From assembly GCA_016700055.1 (NCBI GenBank), contig CP064997.1, positions 248,001 to 312,000 on the forward strand: a stretch of DNA of 64,000 nucleotides. Direction: 5' to 3'. Numbering within the stretch: position 1 is the first letter of the stretch; each line of letters starts with the position of its first letter. Positions 35,903-44,233 of the stretch are shown here, piece by piece. The notes below the pieces were generated by a model, which had not been told where the DNA came from, made no database searches, and worked only from the letters and a program-made list of their open reading frames with translations. The translations under genes and the position numbers were made by a program. The DNA is from Actinomycetota bacterium (lineage in GTDB: Bacteria; Actinomycetota; Acidimicrobiia; Acidimicrobiales; Ilumatobacteraceae).

Positions 35903-38269
35903 TTACACGATCCCGGTGCGCTGCACGCGACGGAGCATGACGTAGCCGGGCAAGGTCGGCAGCCAGAACGTCATGAAGCGGAACAGCAGCACGATCGCCG
36001 CCGCCGTCGCCCCTTCCACGCCGGCGCTCAGCAGGACCGCGGTCAGCGCCGCCTCGATCCCGCCCACGCCACCCGGGGTGGGCACCGCCGAGCCGATCGT
36101 GTTCGCCAGCATGTACATCGCGCCGACGTGAGCGAAGGACAGGTCGACCCCGAACGCATCGACACTGGCCGCGAACGCGAACACGATCGCGGCCTTGGCG
36201 AGCAGGGCCCCGCCGAACAGCCTGCCGAGCAGCCGCGGGCTGCGGAACAGCTCACGGATGGAGCTGACCGCCTTGCCGAGCGTTCGCCGCACCACCGGAA
36301 CGACCACCCGGCGCCCCCAGCCCGACAGCAGCACAGCACCGACGATTGCCGCGACGACGACCACCACGGTGAGCAGCCCGAAGTCGCCGCCCGACGTGAA
36401 GTGGCGCAATTCGGACGTGCTGTTACCCCACACCAGGAACAGCACGATCAGCATCACCTGCACGACCCCACTGACCACCGAGGTCATCCCCACGGCCGCC
36501 GCGGCGGTGGTGAGGTCGCAACCTTCGAGCTGCAGGTACCGAGTGCGCATCGCCATGCCGCCCGCGTTCGCGGGGGTGAAGCGGTTGAGGAACGACTGGG
36601 CGTAGTTCACCTGCAGTGTGCGCAGGAACGACAGGTCCACGGTCACCGCGCCCATCAGGCTGATCGCGCCGCCCACGAACGCGAGGAAGCTGAACAGCGC
36701 GAGCCAGAGAAGCGAGCTGAGGTGGGCATCGGTCAGCGCCGTCCAGATGTCGCCCCAGTTGGAGACGACTGTGAGGGCATAGCTGCCGAGGACGAGACCG
36801 CCGACGAGCGAGACGACCCCCTTCAGGGTGATCCGCTTGAGCTTCGCGACCTCCACCGTCTCGATGCCCACCGCTCTGCCGGCCTCGGCACGAGCCTGGT
36901 CGAGGAAGCCCTTGCGGCTGCGCAGCTGGGCGCGCACCGCGCCGGTGAGCACCGCCTGCTGCACCATCGGCAGCGCGGCCGCGAACCGTTCGGCGCCGAT
37001 GGCCTCCACCGCCGCGCGGGCCGCGCGTCGTTCGTCGACCACCAAGGCGAGCGAGACGAACAGGTTGGCGACGTCCGCGGCGAGCAGCTCGTCGCTCGCA
37101 TCCAGCGCCGCGCGCCCGAAGCTGTTGATGCTCACCCCGTTCGCGTGCCGCACGAGGTGGCGCGCATCGAGGTCTCTGTGAGCGATCCGGCGCTGCTGCA
37201 GCAGATCGACCTCGCGCCAGACCTCCGCCAGGACCTGGTCGTCGATGTCGGCGGCGTCGAGATCGACGAGCCGCGCTCCGTCGACGCGCTCCTCGACGAG
37301 CACTGCAGCCCCCTCTTCGGTGAACGCCACACCGATCGGGGCCGGTGCGTCGACACCTGCCGAACGCGCCAGTGCGAGCGTGAGCGCCTCGTGCTCGGCG
37401 GCACGCCTCGGCGACGTGGAGGGCCGGGTGTCGCCGAGGCCCTTGACGCTGACCGCGCGCCATGTCCGCAGCATCAGGTCGGCGTCGCGCTCGTCACGAC
37501 CGATCACCTGCACGAGCACGTCCCCGCCGTCGGACATCGTCGACGCGAACTCGAGCTCGCCTCGTGGTGCCGCCAGTGGTTCGAGGTGGGTGACCTCGAT
37601 TCCCCCCCTGGCGAGCGCGTCGTGCACGGTGGCCTCGTCGGTGGATCGCGAGGGGGCGCCGAGGATGAGCAGGGCGATCGAACCCACCGCAGAACCGACC
37701 GCGAGGACCAACCCGAGGTGCAGCGGAACTTCGGTGGCGGTGAGGATGCGAGCGAGCACCACCAGCCCGAGAGCGGTCCAGCCGGCACGCCGCCACGGCC
37801 GGCGCATCCAGCGCGAGCCGGCGATGAGCACCGCGGAGACAGCAGCGAGGTAAGCGCTCGACGGGAAGGCCCCTCCCGTGAACCAGGAGTCGATCCTCTG
37901 GTACACGAGCGCCGCCCGCGGCACGTTGTCTGAGCGCCACGCGGTGAGCCCGGCGGTGACCAGCGCGGCCAGTCCACCGGCGAGCACGATCAGGCCGAGC
38001 AGGCGCCATCGCCGGCGCCAGGCGAGCCCCGCCAGCACGACGAGCGGGACGACGACGGCGAGCAGCTGGACCACCCCGACCAGGAACTGACGCAGCCCGA
38101 GGGGCAGGTTCTCGACCAGGGCGACGATGTCGCTCGACACCGCGGTGACCGTGTCCGGCGCGAGGGCGGTGATGCCGATCAGCACCAGGGCCACTACGGC
38201 CGAGAACACCAGACGGGCGAGATCGGCGACGTGACGCTCCCACGGGGGTTCTGACGCGGCGCTGCCCAT
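35903..38269 (-). CDS. Three-module membrane protein: PAP2-like, kinase-like and flippase (LPG synthase TM) domains
   Basis: 788 residues. Residues 1-205 form a PAP2-like membrane bundle, but the PSGH motif is replaced by FPSSAY (135-140). Residues about 215-470 resemble an aminoglycoside/RIO-type kinase: AHRDLDARHLV (363-373) looks like a catalytic loop, while the DFG metal motif reads INSFGRA (381-387), without Asp. Residues about 480-780 are the 8-helix UPF0104/flippase domain with FLNRFTPANAGGMAMR and GSAVPTPGGVGGIEAAL. Actinobacterial proteins of this plan may move lipids across the membrane. Loss of key residues suggests the first two modules are regulatory. It lies upstream of ligD-pol on the same strand with 5 nt between them. 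Confidence 0.8.
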   Translation of the reverse strand: MGSAASEPPWERHVADLARLVFSAVVALVLIGITALAPDTVTAVSSDIVALVENLPLGLRQFLVGVVQLLAVVVPLVVLAGLAWRRRWRLLGLIVLAGGLAALVTAGLTAWRSDNVPRAALVYQRIDSWFTGGAFPSSAYLAAVSAVLIAGSRWMRRPWRRAGWTALGLVVLARILTATEVPLHLGLVLAVGSAVGSIALLILGAPSRSTDEATVHDALARGGIEVTHLEPLAAPRGELEFASTMSDGGDVLVQVIGRDERDADLMLRTWRAVSVKGLGDTRPSTSPRRAAEHEALTLALARSAGVDAPAPIGVAFTEEGAAVLVEERVDGARLVDLDAADIDDQVLAEVWREVDLLQQRRIAHRDLDARHLVRHANGVSINSFGRAALDASDELLAADVANLFVSLALVVDERRAARAAVEAIGAERFAAALPMVQQAVLTGAVRAQLRSRKGFLDQARAEAGRAVGIETVEVAKLKRITLKGVVSLVGGLVLGSYALTVVSNWGDIWTALTDAHLSSLLWLALFSFLAFVGGAISLMGAVTVDLSFLRTLQVNYAQSFLNRFTPANAGGMAMRTRYLQLEGCDLTTAAAAVGMTSVVSGVVQVMLIVLFLVWGNSTSELRHFTSGGDFGLLTVVVVVAAIVGAVLLSGWGRRVVVPVVRRTLGKAVSSIRELFRSPRLLGRLFGGALLAKAAIVFAFAASVDAFGVDLSFAHVGAMYMLANTIGSAVPTPGGVGGIEAALTAVLLSAGVEGATAAAIVLLFRFMTFWLPTLPGYVMLRRVQRTGIV

Positions 38270-38308
38270 GGGGAAACTTCATACCATGGCACCACCCTCC
38301 GGCTTCGG

Positions 38309-38740
38309 CTAGGAGCGCAGAGGGTGGTCTTCCTCCCACAGCACCGCGAGGCGGCGCTCGGTGATCCTCCAGCCGTCGGGCTGCCGGCGGAACCTGTCGT
38401 CGTAGCGGATGTGCATCACGCTCACCCGCTCGGCGTCGCCCACGGCGTACACGTGGCGCGCGATGCAGTAGGTCCACCCACTCGCCGCCGCGCCGTCGGC
38501 GGCAAGCTGCACGTCGTGGTTCCCCACGAGGTGCATCGTCACTCGATACCGCTCGAGGCGCTCGGGCACGGCGAGCAGTTGCTCGCGCCCACGCACCTCG
38601 CCACGACCCGTGATCAGCACCGCGTCGTCGGCGAACACGTCCGCGAATGCGGCGGCGTCGCGATCGTCGACGGAGCGCGCATAGCGCTCCACCAGGCGAC
38701 GCAGCTCGGCGCGAGCGAACAGCTCCTCTTGCGGGGTCAT
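38309..38740 (-). CDS. SnoaL/NTF2-like protein
   Basis: 143 residues with a cone-shaped NTF2 fold signature: ARAELRRLVERYARSVDDRDAAAFADVFADDAV at the N-terminus, then the beta sheet with HLVGNHDVQL and a C-terminal GWRITERRLAVLWEED. Members are ketosteroid isomerases, polyketide cyclases, dehydratases or ligand-binding proteins. The ATG at 38740 overlaps the stop of the LLM oxidoreductase (ATGA), so the two are co-translated, perhaps acting on one substrate. Confidence 0.82.
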   Translation of the reverse strand: MTPQEELFARAELRRLVERYARSVDDRDAAAFADVFADDAVLITGRGEVRGREQLLAVPERLERYRVTMHLVGNHDVQLAADGAAASGWTYCIARHVYAVGDAERVSVMHIRYDDRFRRQPDGWRITERRLAVLWEEDHPLRS

Positions 38741-39735
38741 GCCCGCCCCACCGTCTTGCGGAACGCGCCGACCACAGCAGCAAGCAGCTCGCCGTCGAGA
38801 TGCGGATCGACCCATCGGTGATGGAAGCGGAAGTCGGTCACCCCGGCCTCGAGCAGATTCGGCACGCCCGCCATCGTCGCGTCGACGTCCACCTCGCCAC
38901 CTGTGCCGCGAACTGTCGGGAGTGTTCCTTGCACTTGCAACGAACGCGGATCGCGCGAGGCATCCTCCAAGCCCTGCCGCATCGCTTTCACACCGTTGCG
39001 CGGGTCGACGATGTCGTCACCCCAGGGGATCCAGCCGGCGCCGAAGCGCGCCACCCGCGCGACGACCCGGGGGGTGGCCCGCCCCGAGACCCAGACGGGG
39101 ACGCCGCCGGGCTGTGCGGGCTTGGGCATCGCGTGGACGCGCTCCAGGCGCAGCTCGCCGTCGTCGAAGTCCACCACCTGCTCGGTCCAGAGACGGGTGC
39201 ACAACAACAGGCAGCGGTCGAGCAGTTCACCGCGGCGACCGAAGTCCAGCCCACACGCCGCGTACTCCTCCCGCTGCCACCCGACGCCCACTCCGAGGTC
39301 CAGCCGGCCACCGGAGAGCACGTCGAGCGTCGCCGCCTGCTTCGCGAGCACGGCGGGCGGCCGCAGGGCGGCCAGCAGCACCGCCGTTCCGAGGCGCACG
39401 CGTGAGGTGACGCCGGCGAGCAGCGCCAGCAGGGTGAGCGGCTCCAGCCAGTGGCCGTCGGGATCGGTCGGCTGCCTGCCGCCCGCGGTGCCGCCGAGCG
39501 AGGGTACGCCGTAGGCGTCGAGCCGCTCGCCGTAGAGGATGTGGTCGGAGACGACGACACGGTCCACGCCTGCGCGGTCGGCGGCCACGGCCAGGTCGAT
39601 CGATGTCTGCCAGCCCGGCGGGGACTGGGCGAAGTTCGGGACCTGGATGGAGAGCTGGGCCGGCTGAGGGGTGTCGCCGGCGCCCACGGCTGCGACCGTA
39701 TCGCGCCCTCGCGCCCTGTCCGGCGCCCGGTTCAA
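38737..39735 (-). CDS. LLM class (F420-dependent type) oxidoreductase
   Basis: 332 residues by the longest start. TIM-barrel luciferase-like monooxygenase/reductase with LAVAADRAGVDRVVVSDHIL, LGTAVLLAALRPPAVLAKQAATLDVLSGGRLDLGVGVGW (split here as two typical strands) and PVWVSGRATPRVVARVARFGAGWIP. In actinobacteria such proteins usually use coenzyme F420. The farthest start is TTG 39735, overlapping the SulP stop; GTG 39687 gives a more usual N-terminus just before QLSIQVPNFAQ, so the start is uncertain. It is coupled downstream to a SnoaL-like gene. Confidence 0.85.
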   Translation of the reverse strand: MNRAPDRARGRDTVAAVGAGDTPQPAQLSIQVPNFAQSPPGWQTSIDLAVAADRAGVDRVVVSDHILYGERLDAYGVPSLGGTAGGRQPTDPDGHWLEPLTLLALLAGVTSRVRLGTAVLLAALRPPAVLAKQAATLDVLSGGRLDLGVGVGWQREEYAACGLDFGRRGELLDRCLLLCTRLWTEQVVDFDDGELRLERVHAMPKPAQPGGVPVWVSGRATPRVVARVARFGAGWIPWGDDIVDPRNGVKAMRQGLEDASRDPRSLQVQGTLPTVRGTGGEVDVDATMAGVPNLLEAGVTDFRFHHRWVDPHLDGELLAAVVGAFRKTVGRA

Positions 39736-41390
39736 CCGCCCGCACGGCGGTAGGCGCGCACTGCGCTGTTGATCGTGGAGAACGACCGGACGCTGCCGGC
39801 GGGGTGCAGGAGGCGGGCTCGGCGCAGCGTTCGCTGCGCGCCCTGGTTCGCCCGGGCGACGGCGACGACGTCGACGCCACTGGCGTGCAGCTCGTCGACG
39901 AGGGCGGCGAGCTCGCGAACCGCCGTGGTGTCGATCGACCCGACTCCTTCGCAGTCCAGCACCACCCAGCGCTCCTCCCCCGTGCTCGCCACGAGTGCCT
40001 CGCGCAACCTGTCACGGAAGTGCTCGACGTTCGCGAAGAACAACGGGGCGTCGAACCGGTAGACGAGGAGTCCGGCGAGCGGGCGCCCTCCCGACTCGAC
40101 CGGGATCCAGCCCTCCAGGTCGGCGACGTCGCCGAGCACCGCGTCCTCGGGACGCGCGATCCGCTGCAAGGCGACGAGGAGTGACAGCCCGACCGCGACC
40201 CCGACACCGATCAGCACGTCGGAGAGGATCACGCCGAGCGCGGCCCCGACCGCCAGTGCGAACTCGATCCGGTCCAGCCGCCACAGCGCCGCGAACTCCG
40301 CCACGTCGATGATCAGCACGGCCGCGGCCAGGATCACCGCGCCGATCGCGGCTTCGGGTACGTAGGCGAGCGCCGGGCGGGCAGTGGCGAGAGCGAGAAG
40401 CAGGGTTGCCGCCGCGACGAGACCCACGAGGCGGGTGTGGCTGCCGAGCGACGCGGGTGTCACCGACCGGCTCGCGCTCGACGAGACCGGGAAGCCTCCG
40501 CCGAGGCCGGCGGCGACGTTCGTGGCTCCGAGCGCGCCGAGCTCGCGGTCGGGGTCGGTCGTGTAGCCGTGTTTGGCACCGATCGAGCGGGCGGTCAGGA
40601 CGTTGTCGGTGAAGCCGACGACGGCGATGCCGAGCGCCCCCGGCAGCAGCGCCCACACGTCGTCGAGCGGCACCGACGGCACGGCGAACGTGGGGAACGC
40701 CGACGGCAGATCCCCGACGACTGCCACCCCGTGCGCGGCCCAGTCGAACACCCACGCCAGCGCCGTCGCCACCGCGACCGCAACCAGCACCCCGGGCACC
40801 TTCGGCGCGAGACGCCGCAGCACCAGAATCGCCGCGAAGCATCCGGCGCCGATCGCCGCGGTCGGCCAGTGGATCTCGTCGAGGCGGCGCAAGGCATCCG
40901 CGAAGCGCGGCAGTGCCCGGTCCCCCTCGACGGCGATGCCGGTCAGCTTCGAGAGCTGGCTGGAGGCGAGCGTGATCCCGACCCCGGCGAGGTACCCGAC
41001 GAGAATCGGGCGGGAGAGCAAGGACGAGACGATCGACAGCCGCAGGAGGCGCGCGGCCAGCGCGACGAGGCCGACGAGGACGGCGAGCGCGGCCATCAGC
41101 TCGGCGTAGTCGTCGCTGCCGCGGGCGGCGAAGGGGGCCACCGCCGTCGCCGCGAGCAGCGCCGTCCCGGGCTCGGGCCCCACCCCCAGATGCCGTGACG
41201 ATCCGACGAGTGCGTATACGACGAGCGCCGGCAGCGCCGCGCGGAAGCCGGCCGAGGCGGGCAGACCGGCCAACTCCGCGTAGGCCATGCACTGCGGCAC
41301 GAGCAGGGCGGCCACGGCGACGCCCCCGACGATGTCGGCAGAGAGCCACTCCCGCCGATAACCACGGGCCAGCTCCGGCAACCAGCGCAC
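39732..41390 (-). CDS. SulP family anion transporter with STAS domain
   Basis: 552 residues. The transmembrane core (about 15-400) shows LVPQCMAYAELAGLPASAGF and GLGGGFPVSSSASRSVT, both typical SulP signatures for helices 1 and 10. A C-terminal STAS domain (about 425-545) contains VVLDCEGVGSIDTTAVREL. The transporter carries sulfate, bicarbonate or another anion, usually with Na+ or H+. GTG start at 41390. It is divergent from the DUF6328-rsbW-sigF unit, and its stop overlaps the next gene. The substrate cannot be read from sequence. Confidence 0.9.
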   Translation of the reverse strand: MRWLPELARGYRREWLSADIVGGVAVAALLVPQCMAYAELAGLPASAGFRAALPALVVYALVGSSRHLGVGPEPGTALLAATAVAPFAARGSDDYAELMAALAVLVGLVALAARLLRLSIVSSLLSRPILVGYLAGVGITLASSQLSKLTGIAVEGDRALPRFADALRRLDEIHWPTAAIGAGCFAAILVLRRLAPKVPGVLVAVAVATALAWVFDWAAHGVAVVGDLPSAFPTFAVPSVPLDDVWALLPGALGIAVVGFTDNVLTARSIGAKHGYTTDPDRELGALGATNVAAGLGGGFPVSSSASRSVTPASLGSHTRLVGLVAAATLLLALATARPALAYVPEAAIGAVILAAAVLIIDVAEFAALWRLDRIEFALAVGAALGVILSDVLIGVGVAVGLSLLVALQRIARPEDAVLGDVADLEGWIPVESGGRPLAGLLVYRFDAPLFFANVEHFRDRLREALVASTGEERWVVLDCEGVGSIDTTAVRELAALVDELHASGVDVVAVARANQGAQRTLRRARLLHPAGSVRSFSTINSAVRAYRRAGG

Positions 41391-41407
41391 GATGGCGCAG
41401 CGTAAGG

Positions 41408-41433
41408 GTTTGAGGGGCGACCCGGGAGGGAAC
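41408..41433 (+). promoter_or_regulatory. Candidate SigF autoregulatory promoter
   Basis: GTTT (41408-41411), 16 nt, GGGAAC (41428-41433), 10 nt before the GTG of the first gene in the DUF6328-rsbW-sigF unit. GGGAA-type -10 boxes are accepted variants for SigB-class factors. Confidence 0.5.
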
Positions 41434-41443
41434 CGTCGTCACC

Positions 41444-42025
41444 GTGGCGCTGACCGTCCCCCTACCTCCCTCTCCAACCTCTCCGCCCGCTACTCCCTCT
41501 ACCGACTCGCCGCCCGCAGAGAGCGCATCAGAAGGCGAGTCCAAGGCCGAGCAGCTGCGTCGCGAGCACGAGGAGCTCTTCCACGAGCTGCGCGCCGTGA
41601 TCCCCGGTGCCGAGGTGCTGTTCGCGTTCTTGTTGACGGTGGCCTTCAGCCAGCGGATGGAGACGCTGACGTCGACCCAGCGCGGCGTGTACTACGGGAC
41701 TTTCCTCTCCGCCGGCGCGGCGCTGGTGCTGCTGCTCGCCCCCTCGGCCTTCCATCGTCTGCGCTTCCGCAAGCACGACAAGGAAGCGATGATGATCACC
41801 GCCACCGTCGAAGCGATCGTCGCGCTCTGGCTCATCTCGCTGTCGATCGCGGGAGCCGTGTTCTTGATCACCGACATCTTGTTCTCGACGACCTGGGCCG
41901 CGCTGGCCGCCGGCGGGATCTTCCTGCTCGCAGTCACCTGCTGGTGGATCATCCCGCTCAGCCGGCGCGCCGCGCGGGACACGCCACGAGACGACATGCC
42001 CACTCGGTACAGTTCGGGCCGATGA
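41444..42025 (+). CDS. DUF6328 family membrane protein
   Basis: 193 residues. A Pro/Ser-rich N-terminus of about 30 residues is followed by a charged helix (REHEELFHELRAVIPG) and four membrane helices, including LFAFLLTVAFSQRM and LISLSIAGAVFLITDILF. Members of this family are common in actinobacteria with unknown function. The start is GTG 41444, close enough to the candidate SigF promoter to be leaderless. The stop overlaps the anti-sigma start (ATGA), so this gene belongs to the sigF operon. Confidence 0.75.
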   Translation: MALTVPLPPSPTSPPATPSTDSPPAESASEGESKAEQLRREHEELFHELRAVIPGAEVLFAFLLTVAFSQRMETLTSTQRGVYYGTFLSAGAALVLLLAPSAFHRLRFRKHDKEAMMITATVEAIVALWLISLSIAGAVFLITDILFSTTWAALAAGGIFLLAVTCWWIIPLSRRAARDTPRDDMPTRYSSGR

Positions 42026-42420
42026 GCGCCGGAGACGTACAAGTGATCACGCTCTCGCTACCGCTCGACCTGCGTCACGCCTCCACGGCGCGCATGGTCG
42101 CCTCGTCGCTCGGTGCCGATGCCGGCTTCTCCGTCGACGACATCGACGACCTGCGTCTCGGCATCAACGAGGTTTTCTCGGTGTTGGCCGAAGACCCCGC
42201 CGACGGTGCGCCGGACGACGCCCGGCTGACGGTCGACTTCCGCGTGCGCCCGGGATTCGTCGAAGCGACGATGACCCGCACGGATGGCGCCGGAGCGGCT
42301 CGGTTCGACGACCTCGCCGAACGGATCCTCGAAACCGTCGTCGACTCGTACGAGCTGCTCGATCACGGCGGCTGCCGACTGCGCAAGTCCGGCGGTCGCA
42401 GCGACGATCGCGATGGGTGA
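42022..42420 (+). CDS. rsbW: RsbW-like anti-sigma factor
   Basis: 132 residues of the GHKL ATPase fold used by anti-sigma kinases. The order is a beta hairpin (VITLSLPLDLRHASTARMVASSLGA), an N-box-like helix DLRLGINEVFSVLAED, and a C-terminal DSYELLDHGGCRLRKSG. In the N box the Glu is kept but the usual Asn is Val, and a clear G1/G2 glycine box is not visible, so ATP binding or phosphorylation of the antagonist may be weak. It overlaps sigF by 8 nt, the standard anti-sigma/sigma arrangement. Confidence 0.8.
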   Translation: MSAGDVQVITLSLPLDLRHASTARMVASSLGADAGFSVDDIDDLRLGINEVFSVLAEDPADGAPDDARLTVDFRVRPGFVEATMTRTDGAGAARFDDLAERILETVVDSYELLDHGGCRLRKSGGRSDDRDG

Positions 42421-43168
42421 CGGCGCCCGCGGCAACGACCACCACGAGCTCTTCCTCCGGTACCGGGCCGAACCGAGCCGGCGGTTGCGCAACGAGTTGG
42501 TGGAGCTGCACATGGCGCTGGCCGCACACATCGCGCGGCGGCTGTCGCGAGGCACCCACGACCCCGACATACGCCAGGTGGCGATGGTCGGCCTGGTGAA
42601 GGCGGTGGAGCGGTTCGAGCCCGAACGGGGCATTCCGTTCGCCGCGTTCGCCGGACGCACGATCGAGGGCGAGATCAAGCGCCACTTCCGCGACCGGACG
42701 TGGTCGGTGCGCGTCCCGCGCAGTGCGAAGGAGCTGCACCTCGCCGTGCGCCGGGCGACGGACGAGCTGAACCAGAAGCTGCACCGCTCACCCACCGTCG
42801 ACGAGCTCGCCGCCCACCTCCAGATCGATCGCGACGACGTGGTGACCGGCCTCACCGCCGGCGCCTCGTACACCGCCAGCAGCCTCGACACCGCGCCCGG
42901 GGACGAAAACCGCGTCGCCTCCGACCACCGCTCCTCGCTCGCCACCACCGACGCCGGCCTCGAGCTCTCCGAGCAGCGCGCCATCGCGGTGGAGTTGCTC
43001 TCCCGGCTGCCCGCGCGCGAGCGCGAGATCGTCGTGCTGCGGTTCTTCGAGGATCTGTCGCAGTCCGAGATCGCCGAGCGCATGGGGATCTCGCAGATGC
43101 ACGTGTCCCGCCTGTTGCGCTCGTCGTTCGAACGGATGCGCGCCTCGGCGGGCTCCCTGGAAGAGTGA
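42413..43168 (+). CDS. sigF: RNA polymerase sigma factor, SigF/SigB/WhiG subfamily
   Basis: 251 residues. Region 2 (about 30-95) has QVAMVGLVKAVERFEPERGIPFAAFA and GEIKRHFRDRTWSVRVPRS; region 3 (about 105-170) includes HRSPTVDELAAHLQI; region 4 (about 190-245) has RLPAREREIVVLRFFEDLSQ and SEIAERMGISQMHVSRLLR, a clear helix-turn-helix. The protein directs RNA polymerase to GTTT-N14-17-GGGTAA-type promoters, several of which are visible in this window. The ATG at 42413 lies inside the anti-sigma gene, giving coupled synthesis. Confidence 0.93.
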   Translation: MGDGARGNDHHELFLRYRAEPSRRLRNELVELHMALAAHIARRLSRGTHDPDIRQVAMVGLVKAVERFEPERGIPFAAFAGRTIEGEIKRHFRDRTWSVRVPRSAKELHLAVRRATDELNQKLHRSPTVDELAAHLQIDRDDVVTGLTAGASYTASSLDTAPGDENRVASDHRSSLATTDAGLELSEQRAIAVELLSRLPAREREIVVLRFFEDLSQSEIAERMGISQMHVSRLLRSSFERMRASAGSLEE

Positions 43169-43193
43169 GCTCCTCCTGGTAGGTTCGTACGAC

Positions 43194-44231
43194 GTGATCG
43201 GGCGACAGCGACAGGCCTTCGTGGCGCTGGTGATCGTGGTTGCGACAGGGTGCGGTGTCGCGGCGATCACCGGCCTCGGCAACGACGATGCCGCTGCATC
43301 CGGTCCCGACGACGCGTCGACGGCGATCGCCTCGATGATCGAGTCGACTACCGCGTCGACTACCGCGTCGACCACCGCATCGACGACAGCATCGACGGCC
43401 GCTCCCGCAGCAGACGGCGACCTGGCCTTCGCCGGCGACGAGCAGGACCCCGCCCTCACCGAGGCTGCGCTTACCGAGACGCTCGCCCCGAGCGCCGAAG
43501 GCTGCACGCTGGAAGTGCGCTCGCTGCGCCTCGGCGCCACCGGCGACAGCGTCGCCTGCCTGCAGCAGGCCCTCGTCGCCGCCGGAGCTTACGAAGGGCC
43601 GGCCAGCGGCCAGTTCGACCAGGCGACCTTCGACGCCGTGAGCGCGGTGCAGGCCGAACGCAAGCTGTACGTCGACGGCGTCGTCGGGCGTGAGACCGCC
43701 CTGTCGCTCGGCATCTGGCCCGACGAGCAGTCACTGGTCGTGCGCACCCCGGCGCCTCCCGACGGCGCGCAGGACCTGTGGGGTTACCCGTTGTCGTCGG
43801 TGGCGACGAGCGGGCCCGACGCCCCGCCGCTGCCGGAGAGCTCCGGTTCGGGCTACCGCCTGGTGTACGACCGAGCCGGCCAGCGGGTGTGGGCAGTCGA
43901 CGACGACGAGACGGTGATCCGCTCCTGGCTCGTCGCCGGCAGCCAGTACGACAACGAGACCCCCGGCACGCACCAGGTGTACAGCCGCTCGGACGTGTCC
44001 ACGGCGTGGAACGGCAAGGCCTACCTGCCGAAGATGGTCCGCTGGCTCGACACCGAGCGCGGCGCGATCGGTTTCCACGCGATACCCCTGCACGTCGAGG
44101 ACAACTCGCCGTACCAGACCGAGGCCGAGCTCGGCCAGCGCCTCTCTGGTGGCTGCCAGCGTCAGGCCAACGCCGACGCGGCCTTCGTGTGGGACTTCGC
44201 CCAGATCGGCACGACGGTCGTCGTCATCTGA
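43194..44231 (+). CDS. L,D-transpeptidase (YkuD) with peptidoglycan-binding domain
   Basis: 345 residues. An N-terminal hydrophobic helix (possible lipobox ending in C20) anchors or exports the protein. It is followed by a Thr/Ser/Ala-rich linker with STTA repeats, a PG_binding_1 domain (about 110-170, RLGATGDSVACLQQAL and DGVVGRETALSLG) and the YkuD catalytic domain (about 220-345). The catalytic His is in GFHAIPL and the nucleophile Cys in SGGCQRQ. It forms 3-3 peptidoglycan cross-links or attaches proteins to the wall. GTG start at 43194, close downstream of sigF and possibly co-transcribed with it. Confidence 0.87.
   Translation: MIGRQRQAFVALVIVVATGCGVAAITGLGNDDAAASGPDDASTAIASMIESTTASTTASTTASTTASTAAPAADGDLAFAGDEQDPALTEAALTETLAPSAEGCTLEVRSLRLGATGDSVACLQQALVAAGAYEGPASGQFDQATFDAVSAVQAERKLYVDGVVGRETALSLGIWPDEQSLVVRTPAPPDGAQDLWGYPLSSVATSGPDAPPLPESSGSGYRLVYDRAGQRVWAVDDDETVIRSWLVAGSQYDNETPGTHQVYSRSDVSTAWNGKAYLPKMVRWLDTERGAIGFHAIPLHVEDNSPYQTEAELGQRLSGGCQRQANADAAFVWDFAQIGTTVVVI
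43344..43403 (+). repeat. 12-bp coding tandem repeat (STTA linker)
   Basis: Five 12-bp units beginning TCGACTACCGCG, with increasing divergence toward the 3' end. They encode STTA four times, then STAA, in the linker of the L,D-transpeptidase. Unit number may vary between strains. Confidence 0.85.
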
Positions 44232-44233
44232 GC

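Noticed and set aside
43344..43403. Short tandem repeats considered as a CRISPR array
   Set aside because: No spacers, unit of 12 bp, in frame with the linker of a transpeptidase, and no cas genes nearby.
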